Origin: Campylobacteraceae bacterium
GTDB taxonomy: Bacteria; Campylobacterota; Campylobacteria; Campylobacterales; Campylobacteraceae
Reading direction: 5' to 3'
Assembly (NCBI GenBank): GCA_031259875.1
Contig: JAIRKW010000018.1
Span: 1-18,020, forward strand
DNA length: 18,020 bases
A program made the translations under genes and the position numbers. The notes under the pieces are model-generated. The model ran no database searches. It was not told the DNA's origin and saw only the letters and a program-made list of their open reading frames with translations. Of this stretch, positions 1-7,318 are shown piece after piece; the first letter of the stretch is position 1; each line of letters starts with the position of its first letter.

Positions 1-1262
1 ATTATCAACTCTTCCAGTACTATTTCCAATTTTTTGATTGAAGCTATTTCACATTTTTCACGCAAGGAGTGAGGAAAATTGATATTGACGCCTATAGAAG
101 CCACTTGCAAAGAGTTTTGCTTGTTTTCAAAGATGCCGCACTCAAGTCCGGCGTGAATTGCTTTAAACTTCACATTTTTGAAAAATCTCCCTGCTATTGA
201 CTGAAGTTTTCGTGCAAATGGTGTGATATTTGGTCTCCATGGAGCTGAAAACCCCTCTGCTTTAACATTAAAACCAAAACTTTTTAAAAACTCTTCTGTT
301 TCGTCTCTTAGGTTTTCCAAAGATTTTTCATCCATTGCACGCGCGAAAAATTCAACCTTTACCTTATCTGCAGTTGTTTTAATGGTTGATAGATTGATAC
401 TTTTACTTGGAATTTTAAGTTTTTCATCAAATGAGCGTACGCCTTGAGTGAAGTTTTTCAGCATTTGCAAGATATTGTCAGAATACGCCAAAATATCGCT
501 CTTTTGTTCTATTTTTTGTATACTAAAATCGTTATTTTTTACACTAAAGCCACTTGGTGCGTAAACTTTAGCAAATGCGGATTTTGGGATAGAATTTATC
601 CGCTCGCCGCCGTCTATAGATATCAATTCACACTCGCTTTTAGTTAATTCGTCGGCTAAAACTTTAATAGCATTTGGAATATTTTTGTCTATATCTACTC
701 CTGAGTGCCCGCCTTGTAAATCTTTAATATTTATCTCATACGCCGTAAAGTCATTTTTGGGCGGTTTTTTTGACGTATTAATTTCGCCTGTGATATCAAC
801 ACCGCCGGCACATCCTATAAATATCGCTCCTTCCTCTTCACTGTCAAGATTTAAAAGATAAGGCGATGTTATTTTGTGCTCCAAATTATTAGCGCCGATA
901 AGCCCCACTTCTTCATCGGATGTAAAAAGGCACTCTATATCATCAAATTTACTCATCATATAAAGCATTAAAGCTACGCCTATACCGTTATCGGCGCCAA
1001 GCGTTGAGTTTTTTGCCATTAACCAGCCGTCTTTTTCGTATATCTCAACATTCGGAGCATCGGCTAAACATACCATGTCATAATGCGACTGTAAACACAA
1101 TAACGGTTCTTTTTTGCGGCATATTATATTGTTGGCTTTATCTATTTTTGCCTCATAGCCGACAGACAGGGCAAACTTGACTATAAAATCCATCATTTTT
1201 AAAGCATCAAAACTACATCTTGGCGTAAAAGAAAAACTTTTAAATATCTCTATCGTATCCAT
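1..1262 (-). CDS. pepD: Aminoacyl-histidine dipeptidase (M20 family), 3' end cut by window edge
   Basis: Predicted cytoplasmic zinc dipeptidase of the PepD branch of peptidase family M20, which hydrolyses Xaa-His and other dipeptides. Translating the minus strand from the ATG at 1262 gives 420 uninterrupted codons to the window edge; the reading frame leaves at the left side, so only the C-terminal end is missing. Metal-site motifs of the family are visible: H60-Y-D62 in LQSHYDMV, LGADNGIG (D91), SDEEVG (about residues 115-120), and NLDSEEEG followed by IGCAGG (about 138-154), the last being typical of PepD rather than other M20 enzymes. A late HAGLECG motif supplies a further ligand. An AAAGGG ribosome site lies just upstream of the ATG. 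It is divergent from cmoB across 73 bp. Known family; the function is inferred from motifs. Identification is firm, exact substrate range is not. Confidence 0.93.
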   Translation of the reverse strand, partial: MDTIEIFKSFSFTPRCSFDALKMMDFIVKFALSVGYEAKIDKANNIICRKKEPLLCLQSHYDMVCLADAPNVEIYEKDGWLMAKNSTLGADNGIGVALMLYMMSKFDDIECLFTSDEEVGLIGANNLEHKITSPYLLNLDSEEEGAIFIGCAGGVDITGEINTSKKPPKNDFTAYEINIKDLQGGHSGVDIDKNIPNAIKVLADELTKSECELISIDGGERINSIPKSAFAKVYAPSGFSVKNNDFSIQKIEQKSDILAYSDNILQMLKNFTQGVRSFDEKLKIPSKSINLSTIKTTADKVKVEFFARAMDEKSLENLRDETEEFLKSFGFNVKAEGFSAPWRPNITPFARKLQSIAGRFFKNVKFKAIHAGLECGIFENKQNSLQVASIGVNINFPHSLREKCEIASIKKLEIVLEELI

Positions 1263-1294
1263 TTTTACCCTTTATAAATATTAGTCGTTTATGC

Positions 1295-1300
1295 TATTAT
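1295..1300 (+). promoter_or_regulatory. Probable -10 box for cmoB
   Basis: TATTAT preceded by TGC (an extended -10 form) in the 73-bp divergent gap between pepD and cmoB. The implied start of transcription would give a leader of about 30 bases before the cmoB ATG. No clear -35 box is seen, which is common for housekeeping promoters in Campylobacterota. Inferred from sequence only. Confidence 0.4.
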
Positions 1301-1335
1301 TTCTTCTTTAAAAGCAAACTTAAAAAGAGGGCATA

Positions 1336-2229
1336 ATGAGTGAAAAATCAAAAACTCAAAAAGAGTCAGCGGCACAATGGAAAGATATAAAGCCATTAAG
1401 GACTATGATAGACTCTTTGCCTAAAATCAGCGCCGATATCACTTTTGACGATGTATTTACACTCTCTTTATCAGATGTATCGCCTCAAAATGCCTCTGTC
1501 ATAAAAGATTGCGCTCTTGCTTTGCGCTCGTGGAGAAAGGGGCCTTTTCAAATAGGGGAACTTTTTATAGATTCGGAATGGCAGAGTTTTATAAAATATA
1601 ATATTCTGCGTCCGCATTTTAATCTAAAAGATAAAAAAGTTGCCGATATTGGCTGCAATAACGGATATTATCTTTTTAAAATGCTGCAGGAGGAACCTAA
1701 AAAACTTGTAGGATTTGACCCTACGCCGCTTTTTTGGTGTCAGTTTGATTTTATCAACCATTTTGCGCAAACGAAGATTGTTTATGAGCTTTTGGGAGTT
1801 GAGGATTTGAAAGAGTACGGCGAAAAATTTGATACTATTTTTTGTCTTGGCGTTTTGTATCACAGAAGCGACCCGATAGGGTGCTTAAAATCGCTTAAAT
1901 CTGCCCTTGAAAGAGACGGCGAACTTTTTTTAGATACTTTTGTGATAGATGGTGATGAAGATATCGCGCTTTGTCCTAAAAACAGATACTCTAAAATATC
2001 AAATATATATTTCATTCCAACTGTCAATACACTTAAAAATTGGTGTGACAGAGTTGGTTTTAAAAACTTTGAACTATTATGCATAAAGCCTACTACAAGT
2101 GACGAACAGCGCAAAACGGAGTGGATATTGGGAGAGAGTCTGGAAAATTTTCTAGACCCAAATAATAATTCAAAGACTATAGAAGGTTATCCTGCTCCCA
2201 AAAGAGCCTACGTAAAAGTCTCATTATAA
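1336..2229 (+). CDS. cmoB: tRNA U34 carboxymethyltransferase CmoB
   Basis: CmoB transfers a carboxymethyl group from carboxy-S-adenosylmethionine to 5-hydroxyuridine at the tRNA wobble position, producing cmo5U. The protein has 297 residues, somewhat shorter than the roughly 320 of the enterobacterial enzyme. The N-terminal half contains RSWRKGPFQIG and IDSEWQS (about residues 65-84), characteristic of CmoB. The cofactor-binding motif I is VADIGCNNGYYLF (102-114), followed by GFDPTPLFWCQF (126-137) and FDTIFCLGVLYHR (165-177), all matching the CmoB signature rather than generic methyltransferases. The ATG at 1336 has AAGAGGG about six bases upstream. It converges with the next gene, stop codons only two bases apart and with no visible terminator. 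The carboxy-SAM synthase CmoA is not in the window, so it must be encoded elsewhere if the pathway is complete. Confidence 0.94.
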   Translation: MSEKSKTQKESAAQWKDIKPLRTMIDSLPKISADITFDDVFTLSLSDVSPQNASVIKDCALALRSWRKGPFQIGELFIDSEWQSFIKYNILRPHFNLKDKKVADIGCNNGYYLFKMLQEEPKKLVGFDPTPLFWCQFDFINHFAQTKIVYELLGVEDLKEYGEKFDTIFCLGVLYHRSDPIGCLKSLKSALERDGELFLDTFVIDGDEDIALCPKNRYSKISNIYFIPTVNTLKNWCDRVGFKNFELLCIKPTTSDEQRKTEWILGESLENFLDPNNNSKTIEGYPAPKRAYVKVSL

Positions 2230-2231
2230 GG

Positions 2232-2828
2232 CTATATATACTCTAACCATGAAGGCAAATTTTTTTGCTCAGCTTTTACGCTCGTATTCGCGCCATGTCC
2301 TGGATAAACTTTTAAATCCTCTTCTATTTTTAAAAATTTCATAATACTTTTTTTCATATCTTCCGGTGAACTGTATGGAAAATCTGTCCTTCCGATTGAG
2401 TTTTTAAAGATAAAATCTCCGCTGAAAAGAGCGTCTTCTATTTTTATTGCACTGCATCCGGGTGTATGTCCGGGAAAGTGAATAAAATCTACTTCAATTC
2501 CGCCGATTTCAAACTTTTCGTCACCGTCAACTTCAAAATCCGGTTTAGACGAAGGCATTCCATAACCAAATGGGTCATTTTGTAACATAAAAACATCAAG
2601 TTTTGGGGTATACAAAAAAGTTTTTAGTTTGGTTTGCAGTGCATAGTTAGACCAAACATGGTCGAAATGTCCATGAGTGTTCAAAATCGCTAAAGGATTT
2701 TGTATATTTTGTATTACCCATTCATCAGCCTCCATGCCTGGATCAACGATAATTTCGCCTTTTGGCAGATATATGATATAGCAGTTTGTCTCTAAAAAAC
2801 CCATCGGTTTTGATACTATTTTTAGCAT
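2232..2828 (-). CDS. Metallo-beta-lactamase fold hydrolase, glyoxalase II-like
   Basis: A 198-residue soluble protein of the metallo-beta-lactamase superfamily, in the short glyoxalase II-like group (often annotated as hydroxyacylglutathione hydrolase or YcbL-type). The binuclear metal signature T-H-G-H-F-D-H lies at 51-57, with further ligands H121 (FPGHTPG), D138 (FSGDFIF) and H178 (YPGHGA). The segment NSIGRTDFP (143-151) is typical of this subgroup. It lacks the C-terminal substrate domain of true glyoxalase II, so thioester hydrolysis is plausible but the substrate is unknown. AAAGGG lies eight bases before the ATG at 2828. It is transcribed alone, divergent from the DegT-family gene and convergent with cmoB; the neighbours give no clue to its substrate. 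Confidence 0.88.
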   Translation of the reverse strand: MLKIVSKPMGFLETNCYIIYLPKGEIIVDPGMEADEWVIQNIQNPLAILNTHGHFDHVWSNYALQTKLKTFLYTPKLDVFMLQNDPFGYGMPSSKPDFEVDGDEKFEIGGIEVDFIHFPGHTPGCSAIKIEDALFSGDFIFKNSIGRTDFPYSSPEDMKKSIMKFLKIEEDLKVYPGHGANTSVKAEQKNLPSWLEYI

Positions 2829-2852
2829 TTTGCACCCTTTAAAAAAGAAGAA

Positions 2853-2858
2853 ATCATA
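2853..2858 (-). promoter_or_regulatory. Candidate -10 box for the glyoxalase II-like gene
   Basis: On the minus strand the sequence reads TATGAT within GCTATGATTTC, about 25 bases upstream of the ATG at 2828 and just upstream of its AAAGGG ribosome site. No -35 box is evident. Spacing supports it, but the match is imperfect. Confidence 0.3.
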
Positions 2859-2936
2859 GCGAAATTTTTTAAATAAAAATATTTGTACTAACTGCCATTT
2901 TCATTTTTTAAAAGAATTGCTTAATTCCTGTTTTAG

Positions 2937-2942
2937 TATAAT
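2937..2942 (+). promoter_or_regulatory. Probable -10 box for the DegT-family gene and lpxK
   Basis: A perfect TATAAT in a T-rich stretch 49 bases before the chosen ATG at 2991. A weak TTGCTT lies 14 bases upstream, too close to be a confident -35. It would drive the aminotransferase-like gene and the overlapping lpxK. Confidence 0.5.
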
Positions 2943-2990
2943 TTAAACCTTTATTATAAGGTAAGAGTGAATATCATATGGAGGGTGTTT

Positions 2991-4124
2991 ATGAGAGAGA
3001 TACCATTTTACAAACCGATGGTCGATGAATTAGAGCTTACATATATAAGTGAAGTTTTGGATGGCGATAAACCCTCTAAAATTGACCAGTTTGAAGCAAA
3101 TGCAGCAAAATTCATAGGAGCAAAACACGCTATTGCTACTTATAACGGAACAGCAGCAATGCATTTAGCTATGTGCGCTATGAATCTAAAACGAGGCGAT
3201 AAATTTATATGTTCGGTAAATTCGGCTCCGCCTGTGGCAGAAGTTGTAAGGCATTTTGATGCCGAACCGATTTTTGTAGATATAGATGCCAATGATTTTA
3301 ATATTGACATCAAAAAACTTGAGCAGACGCTTATCAAAGAGGCTCATAAAAAGTTAAAAGGCATATTTGTATCTCATGTAGCGGGACAACCGTCCGATAT
3401 GGATGCAATTTATGAATTAGCCAAACGTCATAATGTAAAAGTTGTAGACGATGCCACAAATGCTTTTGGTGCTACATATAATGGGAAAAAGATAGGTACT
3501 TTAGACTCTGCCGTATCTTGTTTTAGATTTTCTCCGCGTCTAAAGTACAGCACAGCCGGTGGTGGAATGATGACGATGGCTGACAATGAGCTGTATGAAA
3601 GAGCAAAATTGCTTATCAATCACGCCGTGGTAAGCAGCGGCTGGGATAAATTCGGCAATTTAGGCTATATATATGATGTAGTTGATATTGGTGTTAAATA
3701 CGACATTAATGAAATCAGCGCTGCTTATATTTTGGCAAAACTTACCAAAATAAACAAAAGTATAGCACGGCATAAAAAGATAGCTTCTATCTATAATAAA
3801 GCTTTTGAGAATTGCCCTAATATCAAAACGCCTGTTGTCAAAAGAGACCATATATACAGCCAATACATTATAAAAGTGGATAAAAATCGAGACAGATTTG
3901 CTAAAGATTTGAAAGAGGCAGGTATTTTTACAGGCCTTCATTATATACCGCTGCACCTTTTGTCTTACTATAAAAACAAATACGGGCTAAAAGTCAATGA
4001 CTTTCCTGTTGCTTTGGCAAATTATCAGCAAATACTTTCTTTGCCGATTTATGCGGCAATGAGTGATGACGATGTTGATTATGTTTGCGAAACCGTACAA
4101 AGGATAGCGCAGAATCGTGTTTAA
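2991..4124 (+). CDS. DegT/DnrJ/EryC1/StrS-family PLP enzyme (sugar aminotransferase-like)
   Basis: A 377-residue fold-type I PLP protein of the DegT/DnrJ/EryC1/StrS family, whose members usually aminate nucleotide-linked keto-sugars for surface polysaccharides, glycoproteins or lipid A. Visible signatures are NGTAAMHLAM near the N-terminus, VAGQPSDMDAI, VVDDATNAFGATY (D153/D154 supplies the residue facing the PLP ring nitrogen), GLHYIPLHL and LSLPIYAAMSDDDVDYV at the C-terminus. The reading frame also opens at a GTG at 2967, but the ATG at 2991 is preferred because GGAGGG stands six bases upstream and the family begins close to IPFYKP. The PLP-lysine region is odd: aligned on CF.F and GGM, the usual lysine position holds Leu184, with Lys185 one place later. 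It overlaps lpxK by eight bases, suggesting an envelope-sugar role. Substrate unknown; PseC, PglE and other amino-sugar enzymes are alternatives that I cannot separate. Confidence 0.85.
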   Translation: MREIPFYKPMVDELELTYISEVLDGDKPSKIDQFEANAAKFIGAKHAIATYNGTAAMHLAMCAMNLKRGDKFICSVNSAPPVAEVVRHFDAEPIFVDIDANDFNIDIKKLEQTLIKEAHKKLKGIFVSHVAGQPSDMDAIYELAKRHNVKVVDDATNAFGATYNGKKIGTLDSAVSCFRFSPRLKYSTAGGGMMTMADNELYERAKLLINHAVVSSGWDKFGNLGYIYDVVDIGVKYDINEISAAYILAKLTKINKSIARHKKIASIYNKAFENCPNIKTPVVKRDHIYSQYIIKVDKNRDRFAKDLKEAGIFTGLHYIPLHLLSYYKNKYGLKVNDFPVALANYQQILSLPIYAAMSDDDVDYVCETVQRIAQNRV

Positions 4125-5043
4125 ACACAAACTTATCGAGTGGACGGAAGAGTATCTCTACCGTCCGTCTGTTTTTCAGTGCTTCATCTCCTTTTTGCTT
4201 TTACCTTTGTCTGTGATTTGGTGTATATGCGGGCAAATCAGGCGTGTTTTTAAAAGCCCCGTAGATTATCATATACCGATTGTCAGCGTAGGTAATCTAA
4301 CTGTCGGCGGCAGCGGCAAAACCCCGTTTTGTATCGCTATAGCCAAAGAATTTGAAAAACCCGCTATTATTTTAAGAGGTTATGGACGGCTCTCCAAAGG
4401 ATTGATTGTGGTAAGCTGTTTTGGAGAAATTTTGTGCGATGTAAAAACAAGCGGCGATGAAGCTATGCTGTATGCCAAAGAACTTAAAAATGCACTTGTT
4501 ATAGTGAGTGAAGATAGAGTTTTGGGCATACAAAAAGCAAAGGAGCTTGGCGCACAGATAGTCATATTGGACGATGGTTTTGGCAAGGCAAATATCAAAA
4601 AATTTGATATTCTCATCCTTCCCAATCCAGCTCCCGCTAATACCTTTTGTATTCCTTCAGGCGCATATAGAGAGAGTGTTTCTAATTACAAAAATGCTGA
4701 TTTGATTGCAGAGGAGGGGGCGCAATTTACAAGGATAACAAATATCGAGAACGCTGCTGATAATATGATACTCATTACTGCTATAGCAAACCCATCAAGA
4801 CTTGATAAATTTTTGCCTGCGCAAGTTACAGCTAAACGGACATTTCCTGACCATTATATGTTTCAGGAAAATGAGTTAAAAGAGCTTTTGAAGCAAAGCG
4901 GTGCGAAAAGTATTTTAACTACAACAAAAGATGCGGTCAAAATGGAAAATTTCGGTTTGCCTCTTTCAATTTTAAAGCTTGACATTTCTTTGCATAATGA
5001 TGTTGTGGAAAAAATAAAAACATTTTATTATCAGTCGCGCTAA
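4117..5043 (+). CDS. lpxK: Tetraacyldisaccharide 4'-kinase (lipid A biosynthesis)
   Basis: LpxK phosphorylates the 4' position of the lipid A disaccharide at the inner face of the cytoplasmic membrane. The 308-residue protein has a hydrophobic N-terminal anchor (about 21-38), then the LpxK P-loop VGNLTVGGSGKTPF (58-71), ILRGYGR (85-91), GDEAML (113-118) and DDGF (152-155). In most LpxK proteins the last motif continues as QH; here the next residue is Gly, a local deviation. The start is GTG at 4117, inside the last codons of the upstream gene, giving an eight-base overlap and probably translational coupling; the nearest purine-rich ribosome site (AGGA) is about 12 bases away, a little far. 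The next gene has its own leader. It points to a normal lipid A pathway in a Gram-negative organism. Confidence 0.92.
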   Translation: MFKHKLIEWTEEYLYRPSVFQCFISFLLLPLSVIWCICGQIRRVFKSPVDYHIPIVSVGNLTVGGSGKTPFCIAIAKEFEKPAIILRGYGRLSKGLIVVSCFGEILCDVKTSGDEAMLYAKELKNALVIVSEDRVLGIQKAKELGAQIVILDDGFGKANIKKFDILILPNPAPANTFCIPSGAYRESVSNYKNADLIAEEGAQFTRITNIENAADNMILITAIANPSRLDKFLPAQVTAKRTFPDHYMFQENELKELLKQSGAKSILTTTKDAVKMENFGLPLSILKLDISLHNDVVEKIKTFYYQSR

Positions 5044-5066
5044 AATATTTTTTATCTTTTGTAAGA

Positions 5067-5072
5067 TATTAT
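5067..5072 (+). promoter_or_regulatory. Candidate -10 box for yebC
   Basis: TATTAT in the 58-bp gap between lpxK and yebC, 30 bases before the ATG, downstream of a T-rich run. Its position fits a short leader carrying the AGGA ribosome site at 5091. No -35 box and no terminator for lpxK are visible, so read-through from lpxK is also possible. Confidence 0.3.
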
Positions 5073-5101
5073 TACGCTCAGTTTTTAATTAGGATAGATT
5101 T

Positions 5102-5812
5102 ATGGGAAGAGCATTTGAATATCGCAAGGCGGCAAAAGAGAAACGCTGGGATAAAATGTCCAAAGTATTTCCGAAACTTGCAAAATCTATAACGATGGCA
5201 GCAAAGCAGGGCGGGCTTGATCCGGAAATGAATTCAAAACTTCGTACGGCTATTTTGACTGCCAAAGCACAAAATATGCCAAAAGACAATATAGAAGCGG
5301 CGATTAAGCGTGCCGGCGGCAAAGATGCGCAGGATATAAAAGAGGTACATTATGAAGGCAAAGCGCCTCACGGTGCACTTATATGGGTGGAGTGTGCGAC
5401 GGATAATCCAACAAGAACTGTAGCCAACATCAAAACACACTTTGGCAAATGCGGCGGACAGATATTACAAAACGGCTCTTTGGAATTTATGTTTTCGCAC
5501 AAAGCGGTATTTGAGTTTGATAAGCCTGCAAATTTAAACAAAGACGAATTGGAACTTGCCTTAATCGACGGCGGACTTGAAGAGCTTGAAGAGCTTGAAG
5601 ATATATTTTGCGTGTATGGCGATTATGCCGATTTTGGTTCGCTCTCAACAGTTTTGGAGAATCTTGGCATCGAGCCCAAAAAAGCGGCTTTAGAGCGCAT
5701 ACCAAATACGCCTTTAGAGTTTAGCGAGGAACAGCTTATAGATATTGAAAAACTTATAGATCGTTTGGAAGATGACGACGATGTTCAGGCGGTTTTTACA
5801 AATATAGCATAA
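5102..5812 (+). CDS. YebC/PmpR (TACO1) family protein
   Basis: A 236-residue member of the YebC/PmpR/TACO1 family. Members have been described as DNA-binding transcriptional regulators and, more recently, as ribosome-associated factors that help translate difficult proline-containing stretches; which role applies here cannot be read from sequence. The N-terminus (RKAAKEKRWDKMSKVF, then SITMAAKQGG and LRTAILTAKAQNMP) is the conserved domain I of the family, followed by the domain with ALIWVECATDNPTRT and FGKCGGQI, and an acidic C-terminus with repeated E-E-L and a D-D-D-D run. Length is typical. AGGA stands 7-10 bases before the ATG. It converges with hemH; stops are 14 bases apart with no convincing terminator hairpin. 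Confidence 0.93.
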   Translation: MGRAFEYRKAAKEKRWDKMSKVFPKLAKSITMAAKQGGLDPEMNSKLRTAILTAKAQNMPKDNIEAAIKRAGGKDAQDIKEVHYEGKAPHGALIWVECATDNPTRTVANIKTHFGKCGGQILQNGSLEFMFSHKAVFEFDKPANLNKDELELALIDGGLEELEELEDIFCVYGDYADFGSLSTVLENLGIEPKKAALERIPNTPLEFSEEQLIDIEKLIDRLEDDDDVQAVFTNIA

Positions 5813-5825
5813 AAACAAAAATCGG

Positions 5826-6731
5826 CTAAAAACTCTCTTTCGTTTTTTTATCTATGAATTTTGCAAAAGCGTCACTGCTGTTTTGTACTTTGCATACCTC
5901 ATATGATGTCAAACCGTAGTTTTTTGCTATATTTGCATAATACAGCTCAAGTTCAAAAGCAGTTTCTGAGTTTTCAATCGTAAAAGATAGTGGGTAAACT
6001 ATAACAGTTTCGCCTGATAATGAGCGCAAAACATTGCCGATATTGGGCTCTAACCACTTTACCGGTCCAAGTTTTGACTGATAAGCTAAATGTATCTTTT
6101 TAAATGTTAATCCTTCATGGAAGAGCATTTGACTTAAAATCTCAACATGCTGCTTTATATGTGTCGGATATAGGTCGTATTTAGCTATGCTAAGCGGCAG
6201 AGAGTGTGCTGAAAATATAAGATGTGCTCCCTTACGATAACAGTTTTTAATAGAAGTTATGATAGTTTTGTTAAATTGCTCATTTTCAAAAAAATAACTT
6301 ATTTTTTTAATTTTACTGTTTTTATCTTTGAAAAATAGATCTGCATCGTCAAATGATGACAGTGTGGTTGTTGATGAAAAGTGTGGATAGAGCGGGAAAA
6401 GCAGTACTTCATCATAATTTTTATCTTTTAAGACCTGTGCGATATTCGGTTTTGTGTAACGCATGGCGAAAAATGCGTCGTAACTGCCGCTTGAGAGTGC
6501 ATTTAATTTGTCAATGAGTTTTTGCGTATGTTCGTAGATTTTGCTTCCTCCGATTTTTTCATAATCTTTCCAGACTTTGGGAGTTCTTAAATGACTAATA
6601 AAAAACGATATAAAAAAGCGTGCTGGAGAGTTGATAATTCTTTTATCTAAAAACATATTTTTTAAAAATTCTGCAAGTTCATCTTTATTTCTTGCACCGC
6701 CCATATTTAGTAAAATTACCGCTCTTTTCAA
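5826..6731 (-). CDS. hemH: Ferrochelatase (haem biosynthesis)
   Basis: Ferrochelatase inserts ferrous iron into protoporphyrin IX (or coproporphyrin in some lineages) as a late step in haem synthesis. The 301-residue protein shows the family order: AVILLNMGGA at the N-terminus, YEKIGGSKI (57-65), LFPLYPHFSSTTT (111-123), FSAHSLP with catalytic His176, AYQSKLGPVKWLEPN (216-230) and a late ENSETAFELE segment with the conserved glutamate. The start is a TTG at 6731: it is preceded by AAGGA with normal spacing, and the first ATG in frame (residue 10) would remove the conserved NMGG strand. It is divergent from the cyclophilin gene across 64 bp and convergent with yebC. Motif agreement is strong. 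Confidence 0.93.
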   Translation of the reverse strand: MKRAVILLNMGGARNKDELAEFLKNMFLDKRIINSPARFFISFFISHLRTPKVWKDYEKIGGSKIYEHTQKLIDKLNALSSGSYDAFFAMRYTKPNIAQVLKDKNYDEVLLFPLYPHFSSTTTLSSFDDADLFFKDKNSKIKKISYFFENEQFNKTIITSIKNCYRKGAHLIFSAHSLPLSIAKYDLYPTHIKQHVEILSQMLFHEGLTFKKIHLAYQSKLGPVKWLEPNIGNVLRSLSGETVIVYPLSFTIENSETAFELELYYANIAKNYGLTSYEVCKVQNSSDAFAKFIDKKTKESF

Positions 6732-6762
6732 CGAAATCCTTTTTAAAAAAATACTCTTTCGA

Positions 6763-6768
6763 TATAAT
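6763..6768 (+). promoter_or_regulatory. Probable -10 box for the cyclophilin gene
   Basis: A perfect TATAAT within CGATATAATAC, 28 bases before the cyclophilin ATG at 6796 and inside the 64-bp gap to divergent hemH. It follows T-rich DNA and lacks a clear -35 box. The implied leader is about 20 bases and carries the AAAAAGGA ribosome site. Confidence 0.5.
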
Positions 6769-6795
6769 ACAAAAATTTTTTTAAAAAGGACGCTT

Positions 6796-7278
6796 ATGGT
6801 ATTTAAAACTTATGATTTTACACCCGAAGAGTTAGCAAAATTTGCTTACGCTGTGATTAAAACAGACAAGGGTGATATGAGACTAAAACTCTATCCTGAA
6901 GAGACTCCTGTTACAGTAGCGAACTTCGCGTATTTGGCAAAGAGTGGATTTTATAATGGACTTAAATTTCACAGAGTTATACCAAATTTTGTTATACAAG
7001 GCGGCTGCCCTAATGGTGCCGGCACGGGAGGTCCTGGCTGGAGGATAAAATGTGAGTGCGATAAAAATACCCACAAACACCAAAGAGGTACTCTATCTAT
7101 GGCTCACGCGGGACGTGATACCGGAGGCAGTCAATTTTTCATTTGCCACTCAAAACAGCCGCATTTGGATGGTGTTCATACAGTGTTTGGCGATATTGTT
7201 GATGAGAATTCATTAAAAGTGCTGGACAATATAAAGGCTGGAGATATAATAAAAACGATAGAGATAACTGAGAATTAA
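6796..7278 (+). CDS. Peptidyl-prolyl cis-trans isomerase, cyclophilin type
   Basis: A 160-residue single-domain cyclophilin that catalyses cis-trans isomerisation of prolyl peptide bonds. Active-site motifs are KFHRVIPNFVIQGG (57-70, including the catalytic Arg60), GSQFFICHS (111-119) and HLDGVHTVFG (123-132). There is no signal peptide or membrane segment, so it should be cytoplasmic, like PpiB. The same frame is open upstream to 6631, but that stretch overlaps hemH on the other strand. The ATG at 6796 is the real start because AAAAAGGA lies about six bases upstream and a TATAAT promoter sits between 6763 and 6768. A clear intrinsic terminator follows at 7285, so this is a monocistronic unit. 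Confidence 0.95.
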   Translation: MVFKTYDFTPEELAKFAYAVIKTDKGDMRLKLYPEETPVTVANFAYLAKSGFYNGLKFHRVIPNFVIQGGCPNGAGTGGPGWRIKCECDKNTHKHQRGTLSMAHAGRDTGGSQFFICHSKQPHLDGVHTVFGDIVDENSLKVLDNIKAGDIIKTIEITEN

Positions 7279-7284
7279 GAATTT

Positions 7285-7318
7285 ACGCCGCTATTAACGC
7301 GGCGTCTTATCTTTTTTT
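7285..7318 (+). terminator. Intrinsic terminator of the cyclophilin gene
   Basis: Perfect 7-bp GC-rich stem, ACGCCGC (7285-7291) and GCGGCGT (7299-7305), with a seven-base loop, followed by CTTATC and seven T residues. It lies six bases after the cyclophilin stop. Its right arm is also coding sequence: on the minus strand it forms the last three codons (Thr-Pro-Arg) of the convergent dedA gene, whose stop lies in the loop. Confidence 0.85.

Noticed and set aside
2967..2990. GTG start 24 bases upstream for the DegT-family gene
   Set aside because: The ATG at 2991 has a strong GGAGGG site and matches the normal family N-terminus.
3660..3956. 98-codon minus-strand frame
   Set aside because: Antisense to the DegT-family gene and made of low-complexity hydrophobic sequence.
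5803..5860. A-rich/T-rich complementarity between the yebC and hemH ends as a bidirectional terminator
   Set aside because: Pairing is nearly all A-T across a long loop; no stable GC stem.
6631..6795. Upstream extension of the cyclophilin frame
   Set aside because: The 55 extra codons overlap hemH on the other strand and precede the promoter and ribosome site; the start at 6796 fits the family length.
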